From assembly GCA_003662995.1 (NCBI GenBank), contig QMZC01000011.1, positions 1 through 38,548 of the forward strand: a stretch of 38,548 nt of DNA. The letters run 5' to 3'. Positions within the stretch are counted from its first letter, which is position 1. Every line of letters starts with the position of its first letter. Below, in pieces: positions 15,714 through 23,530 of the stretch. The notes below the pieces were generated by a model. It was not told where the DNA came from and made no database searches. It was given only the letters and a program-made list of their open reading frames with translations. Both the position numbers and the translations under genes were made by a program. The DNA is from Archaeoglobales archaeon (lineage in GTDB: Archaea > Halobacteriota > Archaeoglobi > Archaeoglobales > Archaeoglobaceae).

Positions 15714-15758
15714 GTATGATTTTACGTGTGGCCGATACAATGTTTAAGTAAATCATAC
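15714..15758. repeat. 9-bp inverted repeat upstream of the first DUF128 regulator
   Basis: GTATGATTT at 15714-15722 is matched by its exact reverse complement AAATCATAC at 15750-15758, with a 27-base spacer. It lies between the aminotransferase stop and the regulator start, at the right place to be an operator for self-control or the stem of a terminator hairpin. No T-run follows directly, which favours a protein-binding site. Confidence 0.4.
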
Positions 15759-15820
15759 GTGATACAACAAATTGCGATAAAACCCTAAAATTTTTTAATT
15801 GTTGGATTCGTTAATGGTTG

Positions 15821-16801
15821 ATGAAGCTCGTTGACAACCCTATTCTCTACAACATACTTAAAGTCCTTGCAAATTCAGACATGCCGTTGGGGGCAAAAAC
15901 TATTACAGAAAAATTAGATGAGAAAGGCATTAGTGTAAAAAAGGACACCATCCAATACTATTTAAGAGTCCTCGACAATGCGGGATTAACAAAAAAGATA
16001 GGATTGGCAGGCAGGATAATATCGGAAAAGGGGGTGGAAGAGCTAAGAAAGGGAATGCTGAAAGAAAGAATTGGCTCCTTTATAGAGAGGCGTGAGGAGT
16101 ACGCCTATCAAGCAAATTTCGATGTCGATGCAAGAAATGGTCTAGTAAGTCTAAATTTGGGAATTATCGATGAATCGAAGCTTGAAAAATCACTAAAATT
16201 AATAAAGGAATGTATAGATGCTGGTTTAGCTATTAGTCCACTAATAAAAGTGTACGAGAAAACAACAAACAAGGTAAAGATTCCTGAAAACAAAATTGGA
16301 ATTGGATTGGTAAGCACGTCTGTTGTAGATGCGGCTTTTATAAATTACAAGATAAATACTTTCCCAACGTTTGCTGGAATCTTGCAGTACATGGATTTTG
16401 AACCAATCAGGTTTACCCATGTAATCTCCTACATTGGCTCATCCATCGACCCCATAAGCCTGTTTATAAAAAGTGGGTTGTGTAGCGTAAAAAATGCTGT
16501 GAAAAGAGGGTATGGAGCAGTTCCTGCTGATGTTCGTGAAATACCGTCTATTCTAAGAAAGAGAGCCATCGAAGTTGTTGACAAGCTAAATAAAGCCATG
16601 ATTAAAGGTGTCTTATGTGTAGGAGAGGCTAATGTTGATGTCATGGGTGTGCCGGTAAACAACTACAGGGTTGGGGTTATTGTTATCGCAGGTTCAACGG
16701 CATTGGCTTACTTGAAGGAGCATGGTGTTGATGTGGAAATAAGAACCTTATCAGGATTCGAAAAGTACGAAAATCTTGAGAACATAGAGACTTACCTGTA
16801 A
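15821..16801 (+). CDS. DUF128 (NrpR-type) transcriptional regulator, single effector domain
   Basis: The protein of about 326 residues has an N-terminal winged helix (I-L-K-V-L-A-N-S-D-M-P-L-G-A-K-T-I near 10-25, D-T-I-Q-Y-Y-L-R-V-L-D-N-A-G-L) and one DUF128 domain. The latter is recognisable by G-I-G-L-V-S-T-S-V, T-F-P-T-F-A-G-I-L-Q-Y, I-D-P-I-S-L-F-I, V-P-A-D-V-R-E-I-P, and V-G-E-A-N-V-D-V-M-G-V-P near the end. NrpR of methanogens is a nitrogen repressor that binds 2-oxoglutarate. Whether this paralog senses the same ligand is unknown. I prefer the ATG at 15821 over the TTG at 15818. It sits between the aminotransferase and the TRAP transporter genes, which are its likely targets. Confidence 0.85.
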   Translation: MKLVDNPILYNILKVLANSDMPLGAKTITEKLDEKGISVKKDTIQYYLRVLDNAGLTKKIGLAGRIISEKGVEELRKGMLKERIGSFIERREEYAYQANFDVDARNGLVSLNLGIIDESKLEKSLKLIKECIDAGLAISPLIKVYEKTTNKVKIPENKIGIGLVSTSVVDAAFINYKINTFPTFAGILQYMDFEPIRFTHVISYIGSSIDPISLFIKSGLCSVKNAVKRGYGAVPADVREIPSILRKRAIEVVDKLNKAMIKGVLCVGEANVDVMGVPVNNYRVGVIVIAGSTALAYLKEHGVDVEIRTLSGFEKYENLENIETYL

Positions 16802-16888
16802 TTCTTAAAAAATTATACATTCCCTCTTGTACTAATTATAATGACTTAAATTATGCAAATCCGCTAAACATAACAATAAATGTTTCTC

Positions 16889-16903
16889 AATACGAAAAGT
16901 ATT
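16889..16903. promoter_or_regulatory. Inverted repeat overlapping the TATA box of the TRAP transporter operon
   Basis: AATAC at 16889-16893 and GTATT at 16899-16903 form a perfect five-base inverted repeat with a five-base spacer. The right arm runs into TATTTAAA (16900-16907), a good TATA box. A protein bound here would block transcription factor access, so this is a candidate operator for the DUF128 regulator encoded just upstream. Confidence 0.4.
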
Positions 16904-16976
16904 TAAACGTTTAATTTTTTAATGCTCCAGAGTGAAAGGTGGTGAAAACTTACCCTTAGAGTTGGAGGTGAGTTTC

Positions 16977-18038
16977 GTGAAAAAATGGACAACAGTAGGA
17001 TTAGTTCTTGTTTTGGTATTGGGGCTAGTAATAGCCGGATGTGCTCAAAAGGAGACTGCACCAACTCCTAAAGCTACACCAACGGCTGCAAAGCCTACAC
17101 CCACTGGTATAGAAATACCGAAGACGGAGGATGGGAAATACATAATCACAATCTACACCGGTTCAGGTCCGGGAAGTGTTTACTTTGCTGTGGGTTCGAT
17201 GTATGCAAAGGTTTTGAACAAAAAAGCAACGATGATCTATGCTAAAGGTGTTACAAGTGGTGCAAGTGTTGCAAATTCAAAGGCTATTGGAAAGGGAGAG
17301 GCTTTAGCTGCAATCATCCAGAATGATGTTACTTACTATGCATGGAATAAAAAATTCCAGTTCGAAGATAGGGCTATCAAAGAATTGAGGGGTATTGCAA
17401 CACTCTATCCTGAGCCAATCCAAATTGTAGTTAGGGCCGATAGTGATATTAAAACACTGCAAGATCTAAAAGGAAAGAAGGTTGTTGTTGGAGCAGCTGG
17501 AAGTGGATGTGCTGCAACTGCTGAGAGGGTTTTGAAGGCTGCTGGAGTCTGGAATGATATTGAGCCAGTCTATCAGACGTTTGAGGAAGCTGCACAAAGC
17601 TTGGTTTTGGGACAAATTGATGCTGAGTTCACTGTCATCGCTTATCCGGCTCCTGCAATTGATCAGATAGCTGTTAAGGTACCTGTTCGCTTGCTACCTG
17701 TACCAGACGATGTGGTTGAAAAACTTCACAATGAGGGGTACCCATTCTACGTCAAAGTTACAATTCCAAAAGATACCTACAACGGAATGGATGAGGATGT
17801 TCAAACCATAGCTGTTAAGTCAACCTTAGCAGTCCACAAAGATGTGCCGGATGATGTTGTTTATGAAATGACAAAAGTTCTCTACGAGAACATAGATGAG
17901 CTTGCTAAGGCTCATCAGGTTGCCAAGCAAATAGACATACACCATGCATTTGAGGGATTGATGATTCCGTTACATCCGGGAGCGATTAAATACTACGAAG
18001 AGCAGGGCATAAGCGTACCAGATAGCCTCAAGCCGTGA
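16977..18038 (+). CDS. TAXI-family TRAP transporter solute-binding lipoprotein
   Basis: The mature protein is the extracytoplasmic receptor of a TRAP transporter. The longer frame begins at 16932, but the GTG at 16977 follows an excellent GGAGGTGA (16964-16971) and opens a clean signal peptide (K-K-W, hydrophobic core, lipobox V-I-A-G-C with C22 as lipidation site). A proline/threonine-rich linker leads to the TAXI domain with Y-T-G-S-G-P-G-S-V-Y, G-V-T-S-G-A-S-V-A-N, K-G-K-K-V-V-V-G-A-A-G-S-G and L-H-P-G-A-I-K-Y-Y near the end. TAXI receptors bind organic acids such as glutamate; this ligand is unknown. It is first in a three-gene operon with DUF1850 and the permease. Confidence 0.9.
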   Translation: MKKWTTVGLVLVLVLGLVIAGCAQKETAPTPKATPTAAKPTPTGIEIPKTEDGKYIITIYTGSGPGSVYFAVGSMYAKVLNKKATMIYAKGVTSGASVANSKAIGKGEALAAIIQNDVTYYAWNKKFQFEDRAIKELRGIATLYPEPIQIVVRADSDIKTLQDLKGKKVVVGAAGSGCAATAERVLKAAGVWNDIEPVYQTFEEAAQSLVLGQIDAEFTVIAYPAPAIDQIAVKVPVRLLPVPDDVVEKLHNEGYPFYVKVTIPKDTYNGMDEDVQTIAVKSTLAVHKDVPDDVVYEMTKVLYENIDELAKAHQVAKQIDIHHAFEGLMIPLHPGAIKYYEEQGISVPDSLKP

Positions 18039-18049
18039 GGTGTAACTTA

Positions 18050-18502
18050 TTGAAAAAATATGTTTTATTTTTATTTTTAGCTTTTTTAATTTCATTTTTC
18101 CCAATAAATGCGTTGCAGTTGAAGTTTAACGAGAAAACAATTCGTTGTGTGCCAATTACGTCCAGTTTAAAGTTAACAGTTGATTATACCCATAGCGTTT
18201 CACTTACCGAAGTTACTGATGTTTATTGCGTTAACAGTTCAGGAATTTTTGCAGTGCAAGAGAGATGGCAGGAGTTTGAGGCTGGACAACCCCTTGAAGG
18301 TTACGCTGAAGATGGTTTTTTTGTTAAAGACATGAACATGTATTTAGGTAAAAGTTGGCAGTACTGGTTTATTCCATTAAACAACGTCACCGTTACGCTA
18401 AACGGTAATGTTGTTCTTTCCAAGCCGAGTGAAGAAGGAATTCTGGAGTTTGAAGTGTTTAAAATTCCTGCAGTGATGATTGCTATCGGGTGGTGCGAAT
18501 GA
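18050..18502 (+). CDS. DUF1850 protein accompanying TAXI-TRAP transporters
   Basis: A secreted or membrane-anchored protein of about 150 residues with an N-terminal signal (K-K-Y then a long hydrophobic run ending P-I-N-A). The DUF1850 pattern is clear: L-T-V-D-Y-T-H-S-V near residue 45, E-R-W-Q-E-F-E-A-G-Q-P near 75, and D-G-F-F-V-K-D-M near 94. Genes of this family are known companions of TAXI-type TRAP operons, with unknown function. The frame opens at a GTG at 18035 overlapping the upstream stop, but TTG at 18050 lies seven bases after GAGGTG and gives a normal signal peptide, so I prefer it. Its stop overlaps the permease start as ATGA. Confidence 0.8.
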   Translation: MKKYVLFLFLAFLISFFPINALQLKFNEKTIRCVPITSSLKLTVDYTHSVSLTEVTDVYCVNSSGIFAVQERWQEFEAGQPLEGYAEDGFFVKDMNMYLGKSWQYWFIPLNNVTVTLNGNVVLSKPSEEGILEFEVFKIPAVMIAIGWCE

Positions 18503-20805
18503 GCGAGGATTTGGTGGCAAAGGAATTGGAGATAGAGAGAACAAGAACTTTAACCGCAAAGCTCAACGCGATTGTAAAAATTGCCGCAATATCGATAGGC
18601 ATCTACGAAGTGTTGTTCATCTTCAACTTTACTTATTCCCTATATGATTTATTTGGCAGAATAGGGTTGAAAATCTCATTTTTGCGCCTCGATTTTCAAG
18701 ACAAACAGGGAATGGCATTTGTATTGGCAATGATACTCTTGATAACATTCTTGCTTTATCCAATTGTGAAAAAGGAGAAACAATTCAAAAAAATACCTTT
18801 TTACGACTACATTCTCATTGCCTTGAGTTTAGCAAGCATGTTCTATATGTTTTACAGATTTCCGACGTACATGGTTTATTACAACGTGAACATTTATGAC
18901 ATATTTTTTGGACTTTTGGCAATAGCTTTGGTTTTAGAAGCAACGAGAAGAACCGTAGGTTGGATCTTGCCTGCAATAGTTTTGGTATTTCTGGCTTATG
19001 GAATACAGGACACTCAATTTAACTGGAGTAGGTTTGTCCAGTATCTGTATCTAGATCAAGGTATATTTGGAATTCCATTTTACGTGATGACGATTTACGT
19101 CTTTGCTTTCATATACTTCGGTGCATTTTTGCTGAAAATTGGTGTTAGCGACTATATAACCAAATTTATGATTACACTTTTTGGACCTAGACAAGGTGGA
19201 CCGGCGAAGGCTGCTGTCGTATCAAGCGGATTGATGGGGACTGTAAGTGGAAGTTCTGTAGCTAATGTCCTCACAACGGGAACCTTCACAATCCCCCTGA
19301 TGAAGAGAGCAGGCTACCCAAAAGAGATTGCTGGTGCTGTTGAACCGGTAGCCTCAACTGGAGGTCAGCTAATGCCACCGATTATGGGAGCTGCAGCCTT
19401 TATTATGGCACAGTTTTTAGGTGTTCCTTACAACAAACTGATAATTGCTGCCGTTATTCCTGCCCTGATTTACTATGCGGGAGTTTATCTGTTCATAGAT
19501 CTGGAAACCAAACGGCTGGGATTGAGAGGTATTTCAAGGGAAGAGCTTACGCAACTCAGCTATTTCATACAAAAATTGTACATATTACTGCCAATCGTCG
19601 TTATTACGGTTGCATTGGTGTGGGGATTGGCACCACACATAGTGGCGGTATCATCTCTAGGCATCGCAATATGGGTTGCTTGGATCTCCAGAGAGGAGAT
19701 TGCTGGAAACGAGCAGTTGTTTGTTGGAGTGGCAGTATTAACAACTCTGCTGATGTTCACAAGCAGAAGTATCGGTGATACAAACATTGCAATACCAGTT
19801 GGAATTACTTTGGTTTTAATGGCTGTAGCTTTGATAGTACTTGCATCCACATCAAAACACGTCGAGTTTAATGAAAAGTTGTACATAAGCCTTCTTTTCA
19901 TACTCTTCGTAGCGTTTGCAAAGTTTCTAGACATAAGAAAGGAGGCAATCCTTCTGATGACCGGGGTTTTTGGAATTGTTTTTTCACTTGTTGTTGGCCA
20001 CATATCCAAAAGTGATGCTGGGAAAACGATGTACAAGGCAACTTACGAATCGATGATCGATGCTGGAGTTACATCAACAAGTGTTATGCTTGCTGCCGCT
20101 AGTGCTGGGCTGATACAAGGTGTCTTAACGATGACGGGACTTGTAACAAGTCTTGGATACAAGCTGATAGACTTGACGGGCGGAATTTTAATTCTACTTT
20201 TAATAATGGCGATGATATTCAGCTTAATACTTGGCATGGGCGTACCAACAACTGCTAACTACGTCATAACATCGTTGGTGGCAGCTCCTGCCGTTTACAA
20301 TGCTGTTGCAGGAAACGGAATGTACGATTTGCCTGTTCCCGGTACAGGAGCGGCGATAGCTTTGTTAGCAGCTCACTTCTTCGTCTTCTACTTCGGAATA
20401 CTTGCCGACTTAACGCCACCAGTAGCGTTAGCTGCCTATGCTGGCTCTGCCTTGGCAGGAGGAGATTTCTGGAAAACTGCAAGGAATTCTGTAAAATATG
20501 CCTTAGCCGGATACATTGGACCGTACATCTACTTTACGCATCCTAAGATGTTTCTCATTACAGTCCAATCATGGAATTTGGAGGTTATTGCTGAAGTGCT
20601 GTACTATTTCTTGGCAGCAATAGTGGTGATGTACCTGCTTGCAGTAGCCATAACGGGATTTTACAAAAAACCTTTGAAAAACTGGATCAAGATTTTGTTG
20701 GGAGGTTTAGGGTTAGCGGGAGCAACCTTGAACTTTATTCCAGTAGCTTTGGGTGTTACAGCATTAATAGCCTTGAGGTTTTTTGGGAGTAAGGTGCAGG
20801 CATAG
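18499..20805 (+). CDS. TRAP transporter permease, fused small and large subunits
   Basis: The protein of about 768 residues fuses the four-helix small (DctQ-like) part to the twelve-helix large (DctM-like) part, as usual for TAXI systems. Diagnostic segments are S-G-L-M-G-T-V-S-G-S-S-V-A-N-V near 250, T-G-T-F-T-I-P-L-M-K-R-A-G-Y, S-T-G-G-Q-L-M-P-P-I-M-G-A-A-A-F near 290, and in the second half G-M-G-V-P-T-T-A-N-Y and L-T-P-P-V-A-L-A-A-Y-A-G. It drives ion-coupled uptake of the solute delivered by the lipoprotein. The ATG at 18499 overlaps the DUF1850 stop; an in-frame GTG at 18490 is less likely. The substrate is not visible from the sequence. Confidence 0.92.
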   Translation: MSEDLVAKELEIERTRTLTAKLNAIVKIAAISIGIYEVLFIFNFTYSLYDLFGRIGLKISFLRLDFQDKQGMAFVLAMILLITFLLYPIVKKEKQFKKIPFYDYILIALSLASMFYMFYRFPTYMVYYNVNIYDIFFGLLAIALVLEATRRTVGWILPAIVLVFLAYGIQDTQFNWSRFVQYLYLDQGIFGIPFYVMTIYVFAFIYFGAFLLKIGVSDYITKFMITLFGPRQGGPAKAAVVSSGLMGTVSGSSVANVLTTGTFTIPLMKRAGYPKEIAGAVEPVASTGGQLMPPIMGAAAFIMAQFLGVPYNKLIIAAVIPALIYYAGVYLFIDLETKRLGLRGISREELTQLSYFIQKLYILLPIVVITVALVWGLAPHIVAVSSLGIAIWVAWISREEIAGNEQLFVGVAVLTTLLMFTSRSIGDTNIAIPVGITLVLMAVALIVLASTSKHVEFNEKLYISLLFILFVAFAKFLDIRKEAILLMTGVFGIVFSLVVGHISKSDAGKTMYKATYESMIDAGVTSTSVMLAAASAGLIQGVLTMTGLVTSLGYKLIDLTGGILILLLIMAMIFSLILGMGVPTTANYVITSLVAAPAVYNAVAGNGMYDLPVPGTGAAIALLAAHFFVFYFGILADLTPPVALAAYAGSALAGGDFWKTARNSVKYALAGYIGPYIYFTHPKMFLITVQSWNLEVIAEVLYYFLAAIVVMYLLAVAITGFYKKPLKNWIKILLGGLGLAGATLNFIPVALGVTALIALRFFGSKVQA

Positions 20806-20808
20806 ACA

Positions 20809-21711
20809 CTATTTTTTGTAGCTAAACAGATATTTTGAGAAAGTATTAACATGCTTTGCAACGTACTCTGGTGTTAAAGCCTTAAGCCACTCGACAATTT
20901 TGTCATCATACAGCATGCTTTCACTCAGTGGCACACTCATTCCATCTGGTTTGAAATTTTTAATGTGCAAACAACCCAAGGGAACTCTTGCAAGCTTTCC
21001 ACTCGGAGTTTGGGATGGGTCGATGACTATGTAGTCTTCCTTTTTTTCGTGTCCTCCTGTAACCTTAAATTCAACCTTATGCTTGATCTTCCTAACCCAA
21101 ATGTCAGTCCAAGATTCAAACAACACGCCTTTTGAATGGTACTGAATTTTCTCCTCATAAAATTCAGGAGGTTGATGTTTGTGCAAAAAGCAGTAAACGT
21201 GGAAGCTCGAACCAGTCCAATATACTGCCGTTGATTTTACCAATTCGTTAAATTCCCTATCTTCACTCTTCTGCTTTTCAATAAGCTCTACCAAAAGCCT
21301 CGTTACTTCCAACGATTTTTTTGCAGGTAGGTTTGTTCTGTCAATATCTATAAACACCCTTTCAATTGGCTTTCCTTCCCTTTCCCCATTGGTTGCATAG
21401 AAAAACTCAGAGTACTTTCGGGGGACAAAGTACCTCCAGATTAAAATTTGCCTGTCATTTAACTTATCCTTCACATCAGATAGGTGGTGTTTGGCTCTAA
21501 TTTTCAAAAATTCATCATCAACATGCTTAAAATCGTCAATCCACAACTCTCCAAGTTTACCAGCCCTGTTAAGGAAAAAAGGTATTTTAGCCTTCGGTAC
21601 CCAAGTCTTGCTCGCTATTTCCTTATTCTTCAAAAAATCCGTTAAATGGGGTGCAACTTTGCTGTAGAGATGCAAAACGTCCAACTCACCGTAGGGTTTA
21701 AGGATGTCCAT
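20809..21711 (-). CDS. Stand-alone archaeo-eukaryotic primase-superfamily polymerase (PriS/LigD-Pol-like)
   Basis: The 300-residue protein carries the superfamily signature: V-F-I-D122-I-D124-R-T (metal-binding aspartates), W-T-G-S-S-F-H171-V-Y (nucleotide-binding histidine), and V-I-D-P-S-Q-T-P-S-G-K-L-A-R-V-P-L-G with C-L-H after it (third acidic residue and the R-x-P-x-S-L-H-like motif). The N-terminal L-H-L-Y-S-K-V-A-P-H-L resembles LigD polymerase domains, while the last motif looks more like primase small subunits. No zinc motif is obvious. A LigD-type phosphoesterase gene lies 1.4 kb away on the same strand, which favours a role in DNA end repair. The start ATG at 21711 has a TATA-like ATTAAA about 25 bases upstream. 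Confidence 0.7.
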   Translation of the reverse strand: MDILKPYGELDVLHLYSKVAPHLTDFLKNKEIASKTWVPKAKIPFFLNRAGKLGELWIDDFKHVDDEFLKIRAKHHLSDVKDKLNDRQILIWRYFVPRKYSEFFYATNGEREGKPIERVFIDIDRTNLPAKKSLEVTRLLVELIEKQKSEDREFNELVKSTAVYWTGSSFHVYCFLHKHQPPEFYEEKIQYHSKGVLFESWTDIWVRKIKHKVEFKVTGGHEKKEDYIVIDPSQTPSGKLARVPLGCLHIKNFKPDGMSVPLSESMLYDDKIVEWLKALTPEYVAKHVNTFSKYLFSYKK

Positions 21712-21964
21712 GTTTGAATTGGGCTTTGAGGTTTAATGTGTTTTGTTGTTGACATCAAGATATGGATTTTGAATTGTCTTATCAGTTTGTCAAGATCTTT
21801 CGTTTTTAAGGAATATCTGTGTTATTTTACATCATCTTTGCTTAGTAAACTTCAACAATTCCATAAAAAAGAATTAAGATTTTTCAAGAACCCTCTGTCA
21901 TTTCTTTAATCATAGAAAAACCCACGATATACCATAAACTCACACAACAATCAAACACAAAAAA

Positions 21965-21972
21965 CTTTTAAG
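21965..21972 (+). promoter_or_regulatory. TATA-like box before the BioD/DRTGG gene
   Basis: CTTTTAAG lies about 27 bases before the ATG at 21995, giving a predicted leaderless transcript. The rest of the 283-base gap from 21712 is AT-rich; I saw no gene in it. Confidence 0.4.
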
Positions 21973-21994
21973 ATTAGAGAGAACGCAAGAACCA

Positions 21995-23059
21995 ATGAGA
22001 AGTTTACAAATTTCATCCATTGAGGAGTACTCGGGGAAAAGCGCCTTCATAATTGCATTGGGACTTATACTTAAGGAGATGGGATACAAAATCGGTTACT
22101 TTAAGCCTTTTGGTGTTAATACGACGTATGTCGATGGAAATCTTGTGGATGAGGATGCATACTTCACCGCCAAAGCTTTGAATGTTAAAGAGGATATGGA
22201 TGATATATGTCCAGTGTTGTTGGATAAGCCTTACGTTGAATTTGTTCAGCTAGCGGATGCAGAAGAGCTTAGAAAGGCTATAGTCGATGCTTATCAAAAA
22301 ATTTCAGAAAACAAAGACATAGTTTTGGTTGAGGGAGCTGTTGACTATAAGGTTGGAAGGTCGATAGGAATTTGTGATTTAACGATTTCAACCATTCTCG
22401 ACACAAAGGTTTTGATGGTTGTAAAGTATTCAAATGACTTCGTTTTGGACAGGCTCTTGGCATCCAAGGAGCTTTTTGAGGACCGATTAGGTTTGGCAGT
22501 ATTCAACCAATTGTCAGGCTACAAGAGAACGTACGTGGAAGGTGTTGCAGGGGCTTTGCTACAAAAGAGTGGAATGGAGCTGGTGGGACTGATACCTAGA
22601 GACCCCATTCTGGCAGGTCTTTTTGTTAGCGAAATAAGAAATGCTCTCAGTGGTGATTTACTCGTTGAAGGAAAGGATATGATTATCGAACAGCTTATTA
22701 TCGGGGCAATGTCACCGCAATCGGCAATAAAGTACTTCAGAAATGTTAGGAACGCGGCTTTGATTACTGGAGGGGATAGAGTTGAGTTGCATCTGGTTGC
22801 TTTGGAAGCGATAAACATTAAGTGCCTTATTTTAACGGGAAATCTAATGCCGTCTCAGGTTGTATTGGAAAAAGCCAAAGAAAAGGGAATTCCTATCATA
22901 TTGGTTAAAGATGATACACTAACAACAATGGAAAGGTTGGATGAGCTTTTTGGTAAGGCGAGGATAAAGGGAGAGATTAAAATCAACAGGGTTAAAGAGC
23001 TTGTTGAGAGCTTTGTTGACCTGAAAAAAATTACTGATTATATTGGTTTAGATTTCTAA
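21995..23059 (+). CDS. BioD-like P-loop and DRTGG domain protein (phosphotransacetylase-family, lacking the PTA domain)
   Basis: The 354-residue protein has an N-terminal BioD/AAA_26-like P-loop domain (E-E-Y-S-G-K-S-A near residue 11, K-P-F-G, V-L-V-E-G-A) and a DRTGG domain (about 210-320, with A-L-I-T-G-G-D-R and C-L-I-L-T-G). These two domains form the regulatory front half of long bacterial phosphotransacetylases, and archaea often encode them alone. The catalytic acetyltransferase part is absent, so it probably senses nucleotides or regulates acyl-CoA metabolism rather than catalysing acetyl transfer. It lies between the DNA-end-processing genes and the acyl-CoA ligases, transcribed opposite to the former. 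Confidence 0.8.
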   Translation: MRSLQISSIEEYSGKSAFIIALGLILKEMGYKIGYFKPFGVNTTYVDGNLVDEDAYFTAKALNVKEDMDDICPVLLDKPYVEFVQLADAEELRKAIVDAYQKISENKDIVLVEGAVDYKVGRSIGICDLTISTILDTKVLMVVKYSNDFVLDRLLASKELFEDRLGLAVFNQLSGYKRTYVEGVAGALLQKSGMELVGLIPRDPILAGLFVSEIRNALSGDLLVEGKDMIIEQLIIGAMSPQSAIKYFRNVRNAALITGGDRVELHLVALEAINIKCLILTGNLMPSQVVLEKAKEKGIPIILVKDDTLTTMERLDELFGKARIKGEIKINRVKELVESFVDLKKITDYIGLDF

Positions 23060-23069
23060 AAAATTTAAA

Positions 23070-23429
23070 CTAGGTCTTTATAACCAGCCACGCATCTTCC
23101 CCAGCCTTGGGAAATCTTATCAGGACAAACGTCCCTCTAAACTTATCTCCCTTCAAATTTACCTTAATCTCCTTATCATCTTTTTTTATTAACTCGTACT
23201 CACCTTTGTCATAGATGAAAACCCTTCCAGCACCGTATCCTTCTTTGATTTCGCCCTCAAAATCCATGTACTCCACATCGTGGTCATCAACTTGTATTGC
23301 CAATCTTTTTTCACCCCTTTTTGCTGGTAATCCTTTGGGAATCGCCCAGCTTTTAGCAACCCCATCCATTTCCAAGCGAAAATCAAAGTGATGACGTTTA
23401 GCGAAATGCTCCTGAACAACGAACTTCAT
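23070..23429 (-). CDS. Stand-alone LigD-type 3'-phosphoesterase (PE) domain
   Basis: The 119-residue protein is a whole LigD phosphoesterase domain without ligase or polymerase. It shows F-V-V-Q-E-H-F-A-K-R-H-H-F-D-F-R-L-E at the start (catalytic histidines and aspartate), S-W-A-I-P-K-G-L-P, R-L-A-I-Q-V-D-D-H, Y-M-D-F-E-G and E-G-Y-G-A-G-R-V. Such enzymes trim 3'-terminal ribonucleotides and phosphates at broken DNA ends in non-homologous end joining. Archaeal versions are known as separate polypeptides. It is slightly short but complete. It ends ten bases from the convergent BioD/DRTGG gene and begins about 100 bases from the divergent acyl-CoA ligase. Confidence 0.9.
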   Translation of the reverse strand: MKFVVQEHFAKRHHFDFRLEMDGVAKSWAIPKGLPAKRGEKRLAIQVDDHDVEYMDFEGEIKEGYGAGRVFIYDKGEYELIKKDDKEIKVNLKGDKFRGTFVLIRFPKAGEDAWLVIKT

Positions 23430-23530
23430 ACTACGTATTGTTTTGCATAAAAGATAAGCCTAATGTTCAAATCGAATTTCAAAAAATCTTAAATAAATGC
23501 CAGCTAGTCTCAGGCTGTCAAGGTGATACG

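Noticed and set aside
16932-16976. Longer N-terminus of the TAXI binding protein starting at GTG 16932.
   Set aside because: It adds 15 residues before an otherwise perfect lipoprotein signal, and the best ribosome site lies immediately before 16977.
21780-21850. Minus-strand ATGATG followed 44 bases later by CTGA, suggesting a C/D box RNA.
   Set aside because: The C box is imperfect, there is no inner C'/D' pair and no terminal stem; both words are common in AT-rich DNA.
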